The position numbers and the translations under genes were made by a program. DNA of 64,000 bases from Cyanobacteria bacterium UBA6446 (GTDB lineage: Bacteria > Cyanobacteriota > Vampirovibrionia > Gastranaerophilales > Gastranaerophilaceae). The stretch's first letter is position 1. Each line of letters begins with the position of its first letter. The stretch is taken from positions 1-64,000 of the forward strand of contig DJOE01000024.1 of assembly GCA_002438405.1 (NCBI GenBank), in the 5' to 3' direction. The notes below the pieces were generated by a model that worked only from the letters and a program-made list of their open reading frames with translations, was not told the DNA's origin and did no database searches. This document shows, in pieces, positions 50,123-59,634 of this stretch.

Positions 50123-52603
50123 ATGCAAGTATCTTTAAATTGGTTAAATGAATTCGTAGATTTGTCAAATATTGAGGCATCTCAAATCGCACATGAATTG
50201 ACTATGAGTGGCTTAGAGGTTGAAGCTATTGAAGACGTTAAACCAAGTTTTACAAATATAAAAACTGTTAAAATCGAAAAAATTGATGCTCACCCAAATT
50301 CAGATAGATTACACCTTGTTACTGTTAACACAGGTAGTGGTTTGAAAACAGTTGTTTGTGGTGCGCAAAATATTGTAGAAGGTCAAATTGTTCCTTATGC
50401 TAGTGTTGGTTCACAAGTTTTGGATAGAAAAACAGGCGAAATGTTTACTTTAACCCCTGCAGTTATCCGTGGGGTTGAATCACAAGGAATGTTATGTTCT
50501 GCAGATGAACTTGGTGTTTCTGATAGAAACTATCAAGAAGAAGATGGCATTTTGATTTTGAACAGAATTTTCCCTGATGTTCAAATAGGACAAGACGTTA
50601 AAGATGTTTTAGGTTTTGAAAAAGATACTGTTCTTGATGTTGCACCAACTGCAAACAGAGGTGACCAAATGTCAGTTATCGGTGTTGCCAGAGAATTAAG
50701 TTCATTATTCAACACCCCACTAAAATTCAATCCTATTGAATGCACAAAAGATTTATCAACTGACAAATTTAAAGTTGAGATTAAAGATAAAGATGTTTGC
50801 AAATATTATTCAATCGCATTATTGAAAAATATTAAAACAAAACCATCTCCAGATTGGATGAAGAAAAGACTTTTGGCATCTGGAGTTCGCTCAATCAACA
50901 ATGTTGTTGATATCACAAACTATGTAATGCTTGAATATGGTTGCCCTCTTCACGCATTTGATGCTGATAAACTTGACGGTTATCTTTGCGTAAGAAGAGC
51001 TGAGGAGGGTGAAAAATTAGTTACACTTGACGAAGTTGAAAGAACTCTTACAACTGATTCTGTCTTAATTGCAACAAAAGATAAAGGGGTTTGTTTAGGC
51101 GGTGTTTTCGGTGGTGCTAATTCTGAAATTGATGATAATACAACTTCAATTGCTCTAGAAGCTGCATATTTCACTCCTGCAACTAACAGAAAATCTGCAA
51201 GAAGTGCAGGTTATAGAAGTGAAGCAAGTGCAAGATTTGAACGTGGTATTGATATTGAAGCCGTAAAACCAGCTTTGATGCGTGCAATGCAATTGTTGAT
51301 TGAATATGCAGATGCAGAAGTTATCGGAGTTGTTGAAGATGGGGAAAACAAACTTGAACCTATCGAAATCACTTTGAGATATGCACAAATTAAAAGAATT
51401 TTAGGTTGTGAAATCGCACCGGAAAGATGCATTAATATCTTAGAAAATCTAGGATTTAAAAAATTGGGCGGAAATGATGCTGCAGCCAAGTTCTTAGTTC
51501 CAAGTTTCAGAGCTTATGATGTTACAAGAGAAATTGATTTAATTGAAGAAATTGCAAGAATCAATGGTTATGACAAAATTTCTCCGACACTTCCTTCAAA
51601 AGCTCAAACTCCAACAATTACATTGGAAGAAAAAGTTATTAATAAAGTAAATGAAATTATGCTATCTGCAGGTTTGAACGAAATTCAAACAAGTTCACTT
51701 ATCGGCAAACCATTACTAGACAAGTTCAAAATGACTTATGATGATGAAAATGCAGTTAAAGTTTTGAATGCTGCAAGTGAAGATTATGCAATGCTTCGTC
51801 AAACATTAGCTGCAAGTGTTTTGAACTGTATGAAATATAATTTTGATAATGGTCAGAAAAATTTCTGGGCTTACGAAATTGGTAAAACATATATCAAAAC
51901 AGCTCCTGCTGATGAAAAATCAACCGGTGTTAAAGAAACAAGAGTTTTGGAAGGTGTTTTAACAGGCGAAGTTCAAAATTCTAAATGGCAAGTTAAAACA
52001 ACTGTTGATTTCTATACTGTTAAAGGTATTTTAGAAAACTTGTTCAATGAGTTAGAAGTTTCAAGAAGAATTAAAATTGTTCCTATTGAAAAAACTGAGC
52101 TTATCAATACACACAAAGCTCTTCACCCATATCGAACTGCGGTTATTATGTTGTTAGGTAAACGTCCTCTTCCTATCGGATATTTCGGACAAGTTCACCC
52201 AACATTGATTGACAAGTTGAAATTAAATCAAGATGCGTTCTTGTTCAAAGTTGATTTGACAGAATTAATTGGAGCAGTGAAAGAAACTGTTCCTAGATTC
52301 AAACATATTCCTCAATATCCGGAAGTTAGACGTGATATTGCATTCATTATCAATGATGAAGTATCATTTGATGATATACAAAAAGTTATCAAAGGTTCTG
52401 TTAAACAAAATATTTTCAAAGGTTCTGAAATCTTTGATGTATATCAAGGTGAACATGTTGAAGATGGATTCAAGAGTGTAGCTTTCAGAATTAAAATGCA
52501 AGACGAAAATGCAACTTTGACAGACGAAATCATTGAACAACAGATGACTTCTGTTAGAGAAAAATTACAAAAAACTTATGCTCAAATTTCATTCAGGGAG
52601 TAA
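50123..52603 (+). CDS. pheT: Phenylalanine-tRNA ligase beta subunit
   Basis: 826 residues. Full bacterial form: N-terminal tRNA-binding OB domain (about 40-150), B3/B4 editing region, B5 domain, catalytic-like core and the C-terminal FDX-ACB anticodon-binding domain (last 90 residues, 'FKHIPQYPEVRRDIAFII'). pheS is not adjacent, so the genes are split. GAGGGAAG precedes the ATG. The exported SH3-like gene follows after 7 bases. Confidence 0.97.
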   Translation: MQVSLNWLNEFVDLSNIEASQIAHELTMSGLEVEAIEDVKPSFTNIKTVKIEKIDAHPNSDRLHLVTVNTGSGLKTVVCGAQNIVEGQIVPYASVGSQVLDRKTGEMFTLTPAVIRGVESQGMLCSADELGVSDRNYQEEDGILILNRIFPDVQIGQDVKDVLGFEKDTVLDVAPTANRGDQMSVIGVARELSSLFNTPLKFNPIECTKDLSTDKFKVEIKDKDVCKYYSIALLKNIKTKPSPDWMKKRLLASGVRSINNVVDITNYVMLEYGCPLHAFDADKLDGYLCVRRAEEGEKLVTLDEVERTLTTDSVLIATKDKGVCLGGVFGGANSEIDDNTTSIALEAAYFTPATNRKSARSAGYRSEASARFERGIDIEAVKPALMRAMQLLIEYADAEVIGVVEDGENKLEPIEITLRYAQIKRILGCEIAPERCINILENLGFKKLGGNDAAAKFLVPSFRAYDVTREIDLIEEIARINGYDKISPTLPSKAQTPTITLEEKVINKVNEIMLSAGLNEIQTSSLIGKPLLDKFKMTYDDENAVKVLNAASEDYAMLRQTLAASVLNCMKYNFDNGQKNFWAYEIGKTYIKTAPADEKSTGVKETRVLEGVLTGEVQNSKWQVKTTVDFYTVKGILENLFNELEVSRRIKIVPIEKTELINTHKALHPYRTAVIMLLGKRPLPIGYFGQVHPTLIDKLKLNQDAFLFKVDLTELIGAVKETVPRFKHIPQYPEVRRDIAFIINDEVSFDDIQKVIKGSVKQNIFKGSEIFDVYQGEHVEDGFKSVAFRIKMQDENATLTDEIIEQQMTSVREKLQKTYAQISFRE

Positions 52604-52610
52604 TTCAATT

Positions 52611-53273
52611 ATGAAAAAATTCATCTTATTATTCTTGTCTGTTTTGACATTAACTTTTGGATTTAACTTTTGTGAAAAGGTTTATTCTAAAGATGTAATA
52701 CCGGTAAGACCAAATATTGTAACGGTTAATACTGTTGGTTTGTATCAAGTTGGTAACGATGTTAGAATTTACAAAGAACCTAATGAAGAGTCACAAATTC
52801 TTTATCGTGTTCGCTGGAATAATGATGAATTTTTCCCAGATACAATTGGGGCAGAAAAGTTTTTTACATTGTTTTTACCTGCAAAAGAACTTGCACTTGT
52901 TAGTGTTGTTGATGTTCTTGATGATTGGGTTGAAATTGTTTATGACAATACAACAGGCAAAACAGGTTGGATAAAAAAAGATGACCCATATAAATTTATG
53001 ACTTGGATTAATTTTTATAATATCTATGGAAAAAAATACGGGTTAAATCTTTTGAAAAGCGCACCGGAAACTTGCAAAGACATGAAGTCTTCACCGGAAG
53101 ATATGGCAAAAACTATTTCTACAATGAATTATCCACAAAAAATCAATTTGAATGTCATTCGTGGAAACTGGGCTTTAGTTAGTGTTATGGATTTAGATAG
53201 AACGCCAAAGACAGGTTATATTCGTTGGAGATCAGATGATGGTGTTCGTTATTTCTTTCCAGATGTAAAATAA
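52611..53273 (+). CDS. Exported SH3-like protein
   Basis: 220 residues. Signal peptide about 1-25 (core FILLFLSVLTLTFGFNF). Two SH3b-like strand regions follow: 'VRIYKEPNEESQILYRVRW' with a later 'GKTGWIKKDDPY', and 'GNWALVSVMDLDRTPKTGYI' at the end. SH3b domains bind peptidoglycan peptides or proteins in the envelope. CAGGGAG overlaps the end of pheT. Start taken at 52611; the frame upstream lies in pheT. Confidence 0.72.
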   Translation: MKKFILLFLSVLTLTFGFNFCEKVYSKDVIPVRPNIVTVNTVGLYQVGNDVRIYKEPNEESQILYRVRWNNDEFFPDTIGAEKFFTLFLPAKELALVSVVDVLDDWVEIVYDNTTGKTGWIKKDDPYKFMTWINFYNIYGKKYGLNLLKSAPETCKDMKSSPEDMAKTISTMNYPQKINLNVIRGNWALVSVMDLDRTPKTGYIRWRSDDGVRYFFPDVK

Positions 53274-53278
53274 TTTGA

Positions 53279-53890
53279 CTAAATATATTTTTCAATAATT
53301 TTTTGAACTTGAATTTGAACTTCATCAATTGATTTTGTAGAATCTACAACTTTAATTCGTTGAGGTTCAAGTTTTGCAAGCTCTAAATAACCTTGTCTAA
53401 CTCGATTGAAAAATTCTTTACCGGCACTTTCCATACGGTCTTTTTCAGTACCGATTCTTTGCATTGAGGTTTCAATATCAACATCAAAAACAAAAGTTAA
53501 ATCCGGTTTTCTACCATTTGTTGCAATGTCATTTAACTTGTTGATTTGCTCAATATCAAGTCCTCTTCCATAACCTTGATATGCAACAGTACTATCTGTG
53601 TGTCTATCGCAAAGTACAATTTTGCCTTGTTCAATTGCAGGATTAACAATAATATCAATATTTTGCGCTCTATCAGCTAAAAACAAAAAAGATTCACATC
53701 TGTTTGAAACTTCTCCATCATAATTTAGCAAAATTTTTCTAATATGTTCTCCCAAACCTTTTCCCCCAGGTTCTCTTGTTAGAACAACTTCAAAACCTTT
53801 ATTTTCAAGATAAGTTTTTAGCAAATTTAGTTGGGTTGTCTTTCCGCAACCATCTGCTCCCTCAAATGTAATAAATAAACCTTTTTGCAT
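53279..53890 (-). CDS. tmk: Thymidylate kinase
   Basis: 203 residues. Phosphorylates dTMP to dTDP. P-loop FEGADGCGKTTQ (8-19), TREPGGKGLGE with the substrate Arg, and the CDRHTDSTVAYQGYGRG segment are present. Convergent with the SH3-like gene. Confidence 0.97.
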   Translation of the reverse strand: MQKGLFITFEGADGCGKTTQLNLLKTYLENKGFEVVLTREPGGKGLGEHIRKILLNYDGEVSNRCESFLFLADRAQNIDIIVNPAIEQGKIVLCDRHTDSTVAYQGYGRGLDIEQINKLNDIATNGRKPDLTFVFDVDIETSMQRIGTEKDRMESAGKEFFNRVRQGYLELAKLEPQRIKVVDSTKSIDEVQIQVQKIIEKYI

Positions 53891-53922
53891 ATAAACCTCT
53901 TCTTTTTTGATTAATTATAACG

Positions 53923-53956
53923 TAAAAAAACGAACCGTGGAACCGATTCGTTTTTT
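53923..53956 (-). terminator. Terminator after rnpB
   Basis: CGAA/TTCG stem with an imperfect inner helix (53931-53950), with A-run before and T-run after on both strands. It lies downstream of the RNase P RNA on the minus strand. Confidence 0.65.
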
Positions 53957-53961
53957 ATAAA

Positions 53962-54312
53962 AGATAAAGCAGCCCATAAGCCGTGTTCTGTTTTAGATAA
54001 TCATCTGTCTGGTATTAGGATTACTCCTAATCTCTAGCGATTTTTCCGAAGATGGCGAACAACCTTAGCCTTCGATTCAATCTTGCATCTGACCGGGGTT
54101 TACCTAGCTGATACCTTCCGATATCACTGGTGAAGCTCTTAACTCACCGTTGCACCATCGCCTGTGATAAAAAATTATCCATCGGCAGTCATCATTTCTG
54201 TGGCACTATCCACCGACTCACATCGTCCGGAGTTTCTCCGGCGGCCTGTTCTTAGATGCACGGACTTTCCTCACTTGTAATAATTACAAGCGCGATTATC
54301 CGACTACTTTAT
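53962..54312 (-). ncRNA. rnpB: RNase P RNA (bacterial type A-like)
   Basis: About 350 bases. The conserved 5' core GAGGAAAGTCCGTGC and the 3' core ACAGAACACGGCTTATGG are both present in the right order on the minus strand. AAAGTAGTC (54310-54302) pairs with GGCTGCTTT (53974-53966) to form P1, which sets the ends. It processes the 5' end of tRNA precursors. The 5' end lies almost at the stop codon of the upstream prepilin gene. Confidence 0.96.
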
Positions 54313-54315
54313 CCG

Positions 54316-55014
54316 TTATTCTGTTACGTCTTTGTTGATTTTGATTGCGCTTTGCGCCCAACTATCAGAAACAGTAATTTTTCCGTCTTCATATATTTTC
54401 ATTGTGAAACGGTCAAAACCACTAGTTCTCGCTGCACATTTATCAGAATCTTCAAGTGTTGCTCCATCACCTAAATCTACATTAGAAGTTGTTGCCTGTC
54501 CACAATTCGGAGCATCTGAACCATTAACATCGACAACCAATGTTGCAGCCGCAGTGGTGGTTGCTTTACTGTTAAATCCACTATCGCTCAACTTCCAGTT
54601 CATTCCATCTTTTGTAGAAAAAGAACCTCCACCAGAGGCAATATTTGTACTATTTGTATCTAGCTTATCAACAAAAAGAGTTGCGAATTTTAAACTAGCA
54701 TCGCCCTCTGTGTCAATTGTATTAGTTTTTTCACTTCCACCCCAAAGAGTACAATTTGAATATCCATATCCATCATCAAAACCCAGTCTTTTATCCGCTG
54801 TTGTTGCAGATGATTTATCTGGATAACAAGCTTCATCATTAATGATATCAGCAACTACGCTTTGTACCATGTAATAAGCTCTTTTTGCCATCATTGTATT
54901 TTGGTTAGGCATTAAGTTGAAAATAACCGGCAATAAAATTGCACATAAAATACCAATAACACCAAGTGCAATAAGCAATTCAGACAAAGTAAATGCATTA
55001 TTAAATTTTTTCAT
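54316..55014 (-). CDS. Type IV prepilin-like / pseudopilin protein
   Basis: 232 residues. Leader MKKFNNA then F-T-L-S-E and a hydrophobic helix (LLIALGVIGILCAILLPVIF), the class III signal, with Glu at +5. The globular part is S/T/G-rich with several cysteines and carries VVDVNGSDAPN, similar to the DVNG..PN motif of the first prepilin. GAGGAAAG precedes the ATG. It is transcribed toward rnpB, from a divergent promoter pair at 55051-55095. Confidence 0.85.
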   Translation of the reverse strand: MKKFNNAFTLSELLIALGVIGILCAILLPVIFNLMPNQNTMMAKRAYYMVQSVVADIINDEACYPDKSSATTADKRLGFDDGYGYSNCTLWGGSEKTNTIDTEGDASLKFATLFVDKLDTNSTNIASGGGSFSTKDGMNWKLSDSGFNSKATTTAAATLVVDVNGSDAPNCGQATTSNVDLGDGATLEDSDKCAARTSGFDRFTMKIYEDGKITVSDSWAQSAIKINKDVTE

Positions 55015-55050
55015 TCCAATCTTTCCTCAATTACTCTTAAATATATATAC

Positions 55051-55079
55051 ATTATACCATATCGTATTGAATTTTTCAA
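55051..55079 (-). promoter_or_regulatory. Promoter of the second prepilin gene
   Basis: Minus strand: TTGAAA (55079-55074), 17-base spacer, perfect TATAAT (55056-55051). Its -35 region is inside the palindrome ATTGAA-TTT-TTCAAT (55066-55080). Confidence 0.75.
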
Positions 55080-55095
55080 TATAATGTGTTATGAT
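55067..55095 (+). promoter_or_regulatory. Divergent promoter toward the 55284 gene
   Basis: TTGAAT (55067-55072), 17-base spacer, TATGAT (55090-55095). Both divergent promoters take their -35 boxes from the two arms of one palindrome. The transcript would carry a leader of about 180 bases. Confidence 0.55.
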
Positions 55096-55283
55096 AGTAG
55101 TAGTGTAACCGTTTAAAAAAGAGGAAAATAAATCGTTTAGAATGTAAAATTTTGTTTACATAGTAGCAAAATAATTCATTCAGATGAGTTAATATCATAT
55201 CACGTCCTTTATAATGTGTAGGAAAATAAACACGGATATTTGAGTGTAGAAGCTCGAATAAACACGAAAAAGCGAGAAGAATT

Positions 55284-55664
55284 ATGGTCGATAACAGATC
55301 TGCAGGATTCTTTGGTATTGGAGGCTCATTCAACTTCAAGAGTGGCGACATATCAGGAACAGCAGCAAAAATGCAAGATGATAAAATGGGTCAAGGCGGT
55401 GAATATTTTTCACAACGTGGTAACCAAGAGGAAGAACAAACTCCTGCCCAACAATATACAGACCAAAGTGCTGTACTGCGTGCTACTTTGAATTCACTTG
55501 CGATGATGAATGTTGCAAATGTTATCAACTCCAAAAAGCATAAGCGGGTAATGGACGAAGAAGATAAAATTACCGAAGATTTAAAAGAAATTTTACGTTT
55601 AAAGAAAATGCAAACTCGTCAACAACAAAAACACAATGACGAAGATGGTCTTGAAAAATATTAG
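55284..55664 (+). CDS. Uncharacterised small protein
   Basis: 126 residues, not recognised. It begins MVDNRSAGFFGIGGSFNFKS (G/F/S-rich), has a Q/E-rich middle and a helical, charged C-terminal half ('EEDKITEDLKEILRLKKM'). No signal peptide. Long leader upstream; AGAAG precedes the ATG weakly. The stop is 6 bases from the convergent ubiE-like gene. Confidence 0.6.
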   Translation: MVDNRSAGFFGIGGSFNFKSGDISGTAAKMQDDKMGQGGEYFSQRGNQEEEQTPAQQYTDQSAVLRATLNSLAMMNVANVINSKKHKRVMDEEDKITEDLKEILRLKKMQTRQQQKHNDEDGLEKY

Positions 55665-55670
55665 ATAATG

Positions 55671-56339
55671 TTATTTTTCAACAATTTGTGCTGAAATTGT
55701 ACCAAATAAAAAACTGCATTTTTTTACATATTTAAACCCTTGTTTTTCAAATTCTCTTATGAGCTCATCTGGTTCTGGGAATTCTTTTTTTGATGTTAAA
55801 AGATATTCATAACTTTGTGATTCTTTTTTTAAGAGTTTAACTTCTAATGGCACAATAAAATCAAAAATTTTACTGATAAAATTATGCTCCCCAAAATCAA
55901 GTTGTAAAAATTTTCCACCTTTTTTCAACACTTTATAAATTTCAGAAATCGCTTTATCTCGGTTTTCAATATTTCTCAAACCAAATCCCATTGTCACATA
56001 GTCAAATTCACCGTTTTCAAATGGCAAATCCGTACAATTTCCTTGCATAAAAACACCTAACGGATTTTTAATTTTTGCAAGTTTTATCATTTTTTCTGAA
56101 ATATCAAATCCGATAACTCTTGCTCTTGGATAAAATTTTGAAATAATTTTAGTAAAATCTCCTGTTCCGCAGCACAAATCAAGAATCATTGTACGTGGTT
56201 CAATTTTTAATTCTTTTATTGCTAAAAACTTTATTACATAATGCATACCAAATGAAATTACATTGTTCATAAAGTCATAATATGAAGAGATTTCATCAAA
56301 CATATTTTTTATTTTTTCGGGATTTTTATTAATGCTCAT
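55671..56339 (-). CDS. menG: Demethylmenaquinone methyltransferase (UbiE/MenG)
   Basis: 222 residues. SAM-dependent C-methyltransferase of the quinone pathway. Motif I LDLCCGTGDFT (about 53-63) and the family signatures 'FDEISSYYDFMNNVISFGMH' (N terminus) and 'GFGLRNIENRDKAISEIYKV' are clear. Whether the product is menaquinone or another quinone is not decided by the sequence. Confidence 0.92.
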   Translation of the reverse strand: MSINKNPEKIKNMFDEISSYYDFMNNVISFGMHYVIKFLAIKELKIEPRTMILDLCCGTGDFTKIISKFYPRARVIGFDISEKMIKLAKIKNPLGVFMQGNCTDLPFENGEFDYVTMGFGLRNIENRDKAISEIYKVLKKGGKFLQLDFGEHNFISKIFDFIVPLEVKLLKKESQSYEYLLTSKKEFPEPDELIREFEKQGFKYVKKCSFLFGTISAQIVEK

Positions 56340-56387
56340 AATTTTTCCATTTACTTAAATCTTCTTTTTAATTACAATAATTATATT

Positions 56388-57734
56388 ATGAAAATCGCAT
56401 TCGTACCAATAGATAATCGTCCGGTTTGTTATTCTTTGCCAAAACTTATTGCAGGCATAGATTCTTCAATCGAATTTTATATACCCAAAAGAGAGTTACT
56501 CGGAGATTTAACTCATAGTGCCAATATTGACGGATTGTTTCAGTGGTTAATGGAACTTCCAAAACTTGATGCAATTGTTTTGTCACTTGATACAGTTGCT
56601 TATGGAGGGTTAATTCCATCAAGAAGATGCCCTGAAACTTTTGAACAAATAAAAAAAAGAATTGAAATTTTGAGAGAAATTCTTGAAGATAAAAGTTGCA
56701 AAGTTTATGCTTTTTCGAGCATTATGAGAATTTCAAATAACAATATTAATGAGGAAGAAAAAGAATATTGGTCTCAATGGGGCAAAAAGATTTTTGAATA
56801 CTCTTATAATGTTCACAAATCCGGTCGAAATGGTTGTAAAATTCATGACATTCCAAGCGATGTTTTAGATGATTATATTGAAACCCGCCGTAGAAATTTT
56901 GAAATTAACAAAATCTACTACCAATGGCAAAAACAAGGTGTTTTTGACACTTTGGTATTTTCAAAAGACGATTGCGCAGAATACGGTTTCAATGTTCAAG
57001 AAGCTCAATTTTTAGAAAAAATGGGAGCATTCACAAAAACCGGAGCAGATGAAATTCCATTGAGCTTACTTGCTCGAGCAATTAAAGGTGATGTAAAAAT
57101 TTGTCCCGTATTTTTAGCTCCAGAACATAAAAACTTAATTTCAAATTATGAAGATATTTCTATTGAAAAATCTGTATTAGGACAAATTGATTTGTGTGGT
57201 TGCAAAGCCGTTAAAACACAAGAAGAAGCAGATATCATTCTCTATATAAACAATTTCAAAGACCACCAAGGCGAAATTGTCATGAAAGTTGATACAGAAC
57301 ACTTTAATTCTAAATTTGTTACACCAAATTCTCCATATATGATTGCAGATGTCAGATTCGCAAATGGATCAGATAATGGGTTTGTTAAAGCTTTTTTTGA
57401 AAATAAAATTGATGATAAAAATTTCTTTGGATATTCTGCGTGGAATACATCTGCCAATACTTTGGGAAGTTTAATCTGTGGAGCTAAAGTTAAGTTTTTA
57501 GCAAAAAATTATAACAAAGAAAATTTTGAAACTTTGGGTATAATCAGATTTTTAGATGATTGGGCTTATCAAGCTAATATGCGCCAAAATCTTTCAAATC
57601 CTGATATTGAAAAACTAACAAATGGAATGAAAAAATTTGAAGAAATTATTGAGCAGATTTATAATCAAAAGATAAATGCAAAATATAAATTTCCATGGAA
57701 TAGATTGTTTGAGGTAGAAGTTGAACTTAATTGA
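56388..57734 (+). CDS. DUF4127-family protein
   Basis: 448 residues. The start KIAFVPIDNRPVCY is the family hallmark (P-x-D-x-R-P-V); further typical segments are 'LDAIVLSLDTVAYGGLIPSR' and the C-terminal 'FFGYSAWNTSANTLGS'. Function unknown; a hydrolase-like fold has been suggested for the family on weak grounds. No Shine-Dalgarno is seen; AATAAT lies six bases before the ATG. It overlaps the mntP-like gene by 14 bases. Confidence 0.85.
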   Translation: MKIAFVPIDNRPVCYSLPKLIAGIDSSIEFYIPKRELLGDLTHSANIDGLFQWLMELPKLDAIVLSLDTVAYGGLIPSRRCPETFEQIKKRIEILREILEDKSCKVYAFSSIMRISNNNINEEEKEYWSQWGKKIFEYSYNVHKSGRNGCKIHDIPSDVLDDYIETRRRNFEINKIYYQWQKQGVFDTLVFSKDDCAEYGFNVQEAQFLEKMGAFTKTGADEIPLSLLARAIKGDVKICPVFLAPEHKNLISNYEDISIEKSVLGQIDLCGCKAVKTQEEADIILYINNFKDHQGEIVMKVDTEHFNSKFVTPNSPYMIADVRFANGSDNGFVKAFFENKIDDKNFFGYSAWNTSANTLGSLICGAKVKFLAKNYNKENFETLGIIRFLDDWAYQANMRQNLSNPDIEKLTNGMKKFEEIIEQIYNQKINAKYKFPWNRLFEVEVELN

Positions 57735-58263
57735 TTTAATATTACTTGCCGTGGCATTAGGAATAGACTGTTTAGTAGTATCTTTTTCTCAAGGATTAAT
57801 TTTTACAACAAACAGAACAAAAAATTCTTTTAATTTAGCTCTAACAATGGGATTATTTCAAGGATTGATGCCCGTAATCGGCTACATTGGAACAAACTCC
57901 CTTGCAAAACTTTTAGCTCCATATAGCAAGTGGATAGTTTTTGGAATTTTTCTTGTTTTAGGTTTGAAATTCATTATAGAAGCATTTCAACCAAAAGAAG
58001 ATGAAGTTGAGTGTATCGGCTTCAAATGTTTGATGAGCTTAGGACTTGCCACAAGTATTGACGCATTAGTATCCGGAGCATCTATTAGATTAACTCATAC
58101 AAACCTTTTATTATCTGTAACTTTAATTGGTTTAGCATCATTTTTAATGTCAGTTATTGGTTTTTGGAGTGGAAATTCTTTGAAGAATCTTCCGTCTAAG
58201 TATCTTGAAATTGCAGGCGGTGTGATTTTAATTCTTCTTGCCATAAAATCTATTATTCTTTAA
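57721..58263 (+). CDS. mntP: MntP-like manganese efflux protein
   Basis: 180 residues, six membrane helices in two similar halves. The paired acidic signatures G-I-D-C-L-V-V-S near the N terminus and S-I-D-A-L-V-S-G in the second half fit the MntP family of Mn2+ exporters. TTG start at 57721 with GAGG seven bases upstream, inside the end of the DUF4127 gene. No manganese riboswitch (yybP-ykoY) is visible in front. Confidence 0.85.
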   Translation: MNLIDLILLAVALGIDCLVVSFSQGLIFTTNRTKNSFNLALTMGLFQGLMPVIGYIGTNSLAKLLAPYSKWIVFGIFLVLGLKFIIEAFQPKEDEVECIGFKCLMSLGLATSIDALVSGASIRLTHTNLLLSVTLIGLASFLMSVIGFWSGNSLKNLPSKYLEIAGGVILILLAIKSIIL

Positions 58264-58328
58264 TCAGGCAATTTTTAAGACTAAAAATACTTTATATATA
58301 TGTAGGTTGAATTATAAAGGAAAGTTTT

Positions 58329-58766
58329 ATGTCTTCAAATTGGGTTTCGAATTTAGATATGTTAGCAGCTGGCGGTGTTATTGATTTTGATGCTCCGGCT
58401 TATTTGCTGGACCAACCGGCAAGATATGTAGGTAATCCTCAAATAGAGGGCTTGCCATTAGAAAATCCGTCACTATTACCACAAGGAGTGAAGTTGAAAG
58501 ATGTTCCACAAATGGACGAATACAGTGGTTCCAATAAAAAACCGTCTGCAAGCACTTCGTGGAAAAAATGGACATTTGGCGGACTAGTTACAACATTAGT
58601 CGGTGCAAGTGCTTTTGCACTATTTAAAGGTAAAATTCCATTCCTAGGTAAAATTGCCTCTGGCGCTTCAAAAGTTACATCTTCTGCAAAAGGTCTAGGC
58701 GCAACAGCTTTCAGTTATATCAAAAAGCCGTTCACATGGATTGCGTCCAAAATTAAAAAGCCATAA
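58329..58766 (+). CDS. Uncharacterised protein with one hydrophobic segment
   Basis: 145 residues, not recognised. A P/L-rich N-terminal half (about 1-75) is followed by a hydrophobic stretch at about 83-98 ('FGGLVTTLVGASAFALF') and a basic, glycine- and lysine-rich tail ending in KIKKP. Could be a small membrane-associated protein. AAAGGAAAG precedes the ATG well. Own unit before adk. Confidence 0.62.
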   Translation: MSSNWVSNLDMLAAGGVIDFDAPAYLLDQPARYVGNPQIEGLPLENPSLLPQGVKLKDVPQMDEYSGSNKKPSASTSWKKWTFGGLVTTLVGASAFALFKGKIPFLGKIASGASKVTSSAKGLGATAFSYIKKPFTWIASKIKKP

Positions 58767-58849
58767 TTAACTTAATATTGAAATAGAAAATCTCTTGATG
58801 TAAAATATTCCTGTTGGTTAAAAATAGACAAAGGAAAAGAGATTTCACT

Positions 58850-59521
58850 ATGACTGAAAATGTTAGAAAACAAATGATTTTTTTAGGACCACCTGCTTGT
58901 GGTAAAGGTACTCAAACAAACAGATTATCTGAAGAAATGAAGTTGCCTCACGTTGATACTGGTTCTTTATTAAGAGCTGAAATTAAAAATGGCACTGAAA
59001 ATGGAAAAATTGCTAAATCTTACATTGATAAAGGTAACCTTGTTCCAGTTGAACTTGTTGCATCTATTATCAAAAACAGATTAGCTCAAGATGATTGCAA
59101 AAACGGTTATATCCTAGACGGATACCCAAGAAGTGTTGAACAAGCAGACTTGCTTGAAGAAATCAACAAAGAAATTAACGGCAATGATAAAGCTGATTTC
59201 AGAGCAATTTATTTTGATTTAGACCCAGAAATTTTGATTGCAAGAATCGTAAATCGTCGTTCTTGTCCAAAATGTGGAGAAATCTACAACACTAAATTCA
59301 AACCTACAAAAGTTGCAGGAATTTGTGACAAATGCGGTGCTGAATTAACTCAAAGAAAAGACGACAATGAAGAAACTGCAAAAGCTCGTTTTGATACATA
59401 TTTCAAAGAAACAGCTCCATTAATTGATTACTACAAAAACAAAGGTGTTCTTAGAACTATCAATGCAGAGGGTTCAATTGATGAAGTTTGGGAAAGACTT
59501 TTGAAAGTTATTAACGACTAA
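58850..59521 (+). CDS. adk: Adenylate kinase
   Basis: 223 residues. Interconverts AMP+ATP and 2 ADP. P-loop GPPACGKGTQ (about 13-22), DTGSLLR, GYPRSVEQA, and a lid with two C-x-x-C pairs (CPKCG, CDKCG), so it is the zinc-lid long form. Start at 58850; upstream codons from 58814 are dropped because AAAGGA and AAGAGA lie directly before the chosen ATG. Confidence 0.97.
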   Translation: MTENVRKQMIFLGPPACGKGTQTNRLSEEMKLPHVDTGSLLRAEIKNGTENGKIAKSYIDKGNLVPVELVASIIKNRLAQDDCKNGYILDGYPRSVEQADLLEEINKEINGNDKADFRAIYFDLDPEILIARIVNRRSCPKCGEIYNTKFKPTKVAGICDKCGAELTQRKDDNEETAKARFDTYFKETAPLIDYYKNKGVLRTINAEGSIDEVWERLLKVIND

Positions 59522-59541
59522 TTGAAATTCTTTAAAAATAT

Positions 59542-59579
59542 AAAAAGACGGTAGGTTTTCAAACTTATCGTCTTTTTTA
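59542..59579 (+). terminator. Terminator after adk
   Basis: AAAAAGACGGTAGGTTT and AAACTTATCGTCTTTTT pair across a TC loop (some G-T pairs), followed by T-run. It separates adk from the FliI-type gene. Confidence 0.85.
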
Positions 59580-59621
59580 TTTGAAAAAATATGTATTTAT
59601 TCACATATTTGAAAATTTTGT

Positions 59622-59627
59622 TATAAT
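59622..59627 (+). promoter_or_regulatory. -10 box seven bases before the FliI-type ATG
   Basis: Perfect TATAAT with a seven-base gap to the ATG at 59635; a weak TTCACA lies at 59600-59605, 16 bases upstream. It points to a leaderless or near-leaderless message. Confidence 0.5.
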
Positions 59628-59634
59628 AAAAAGT

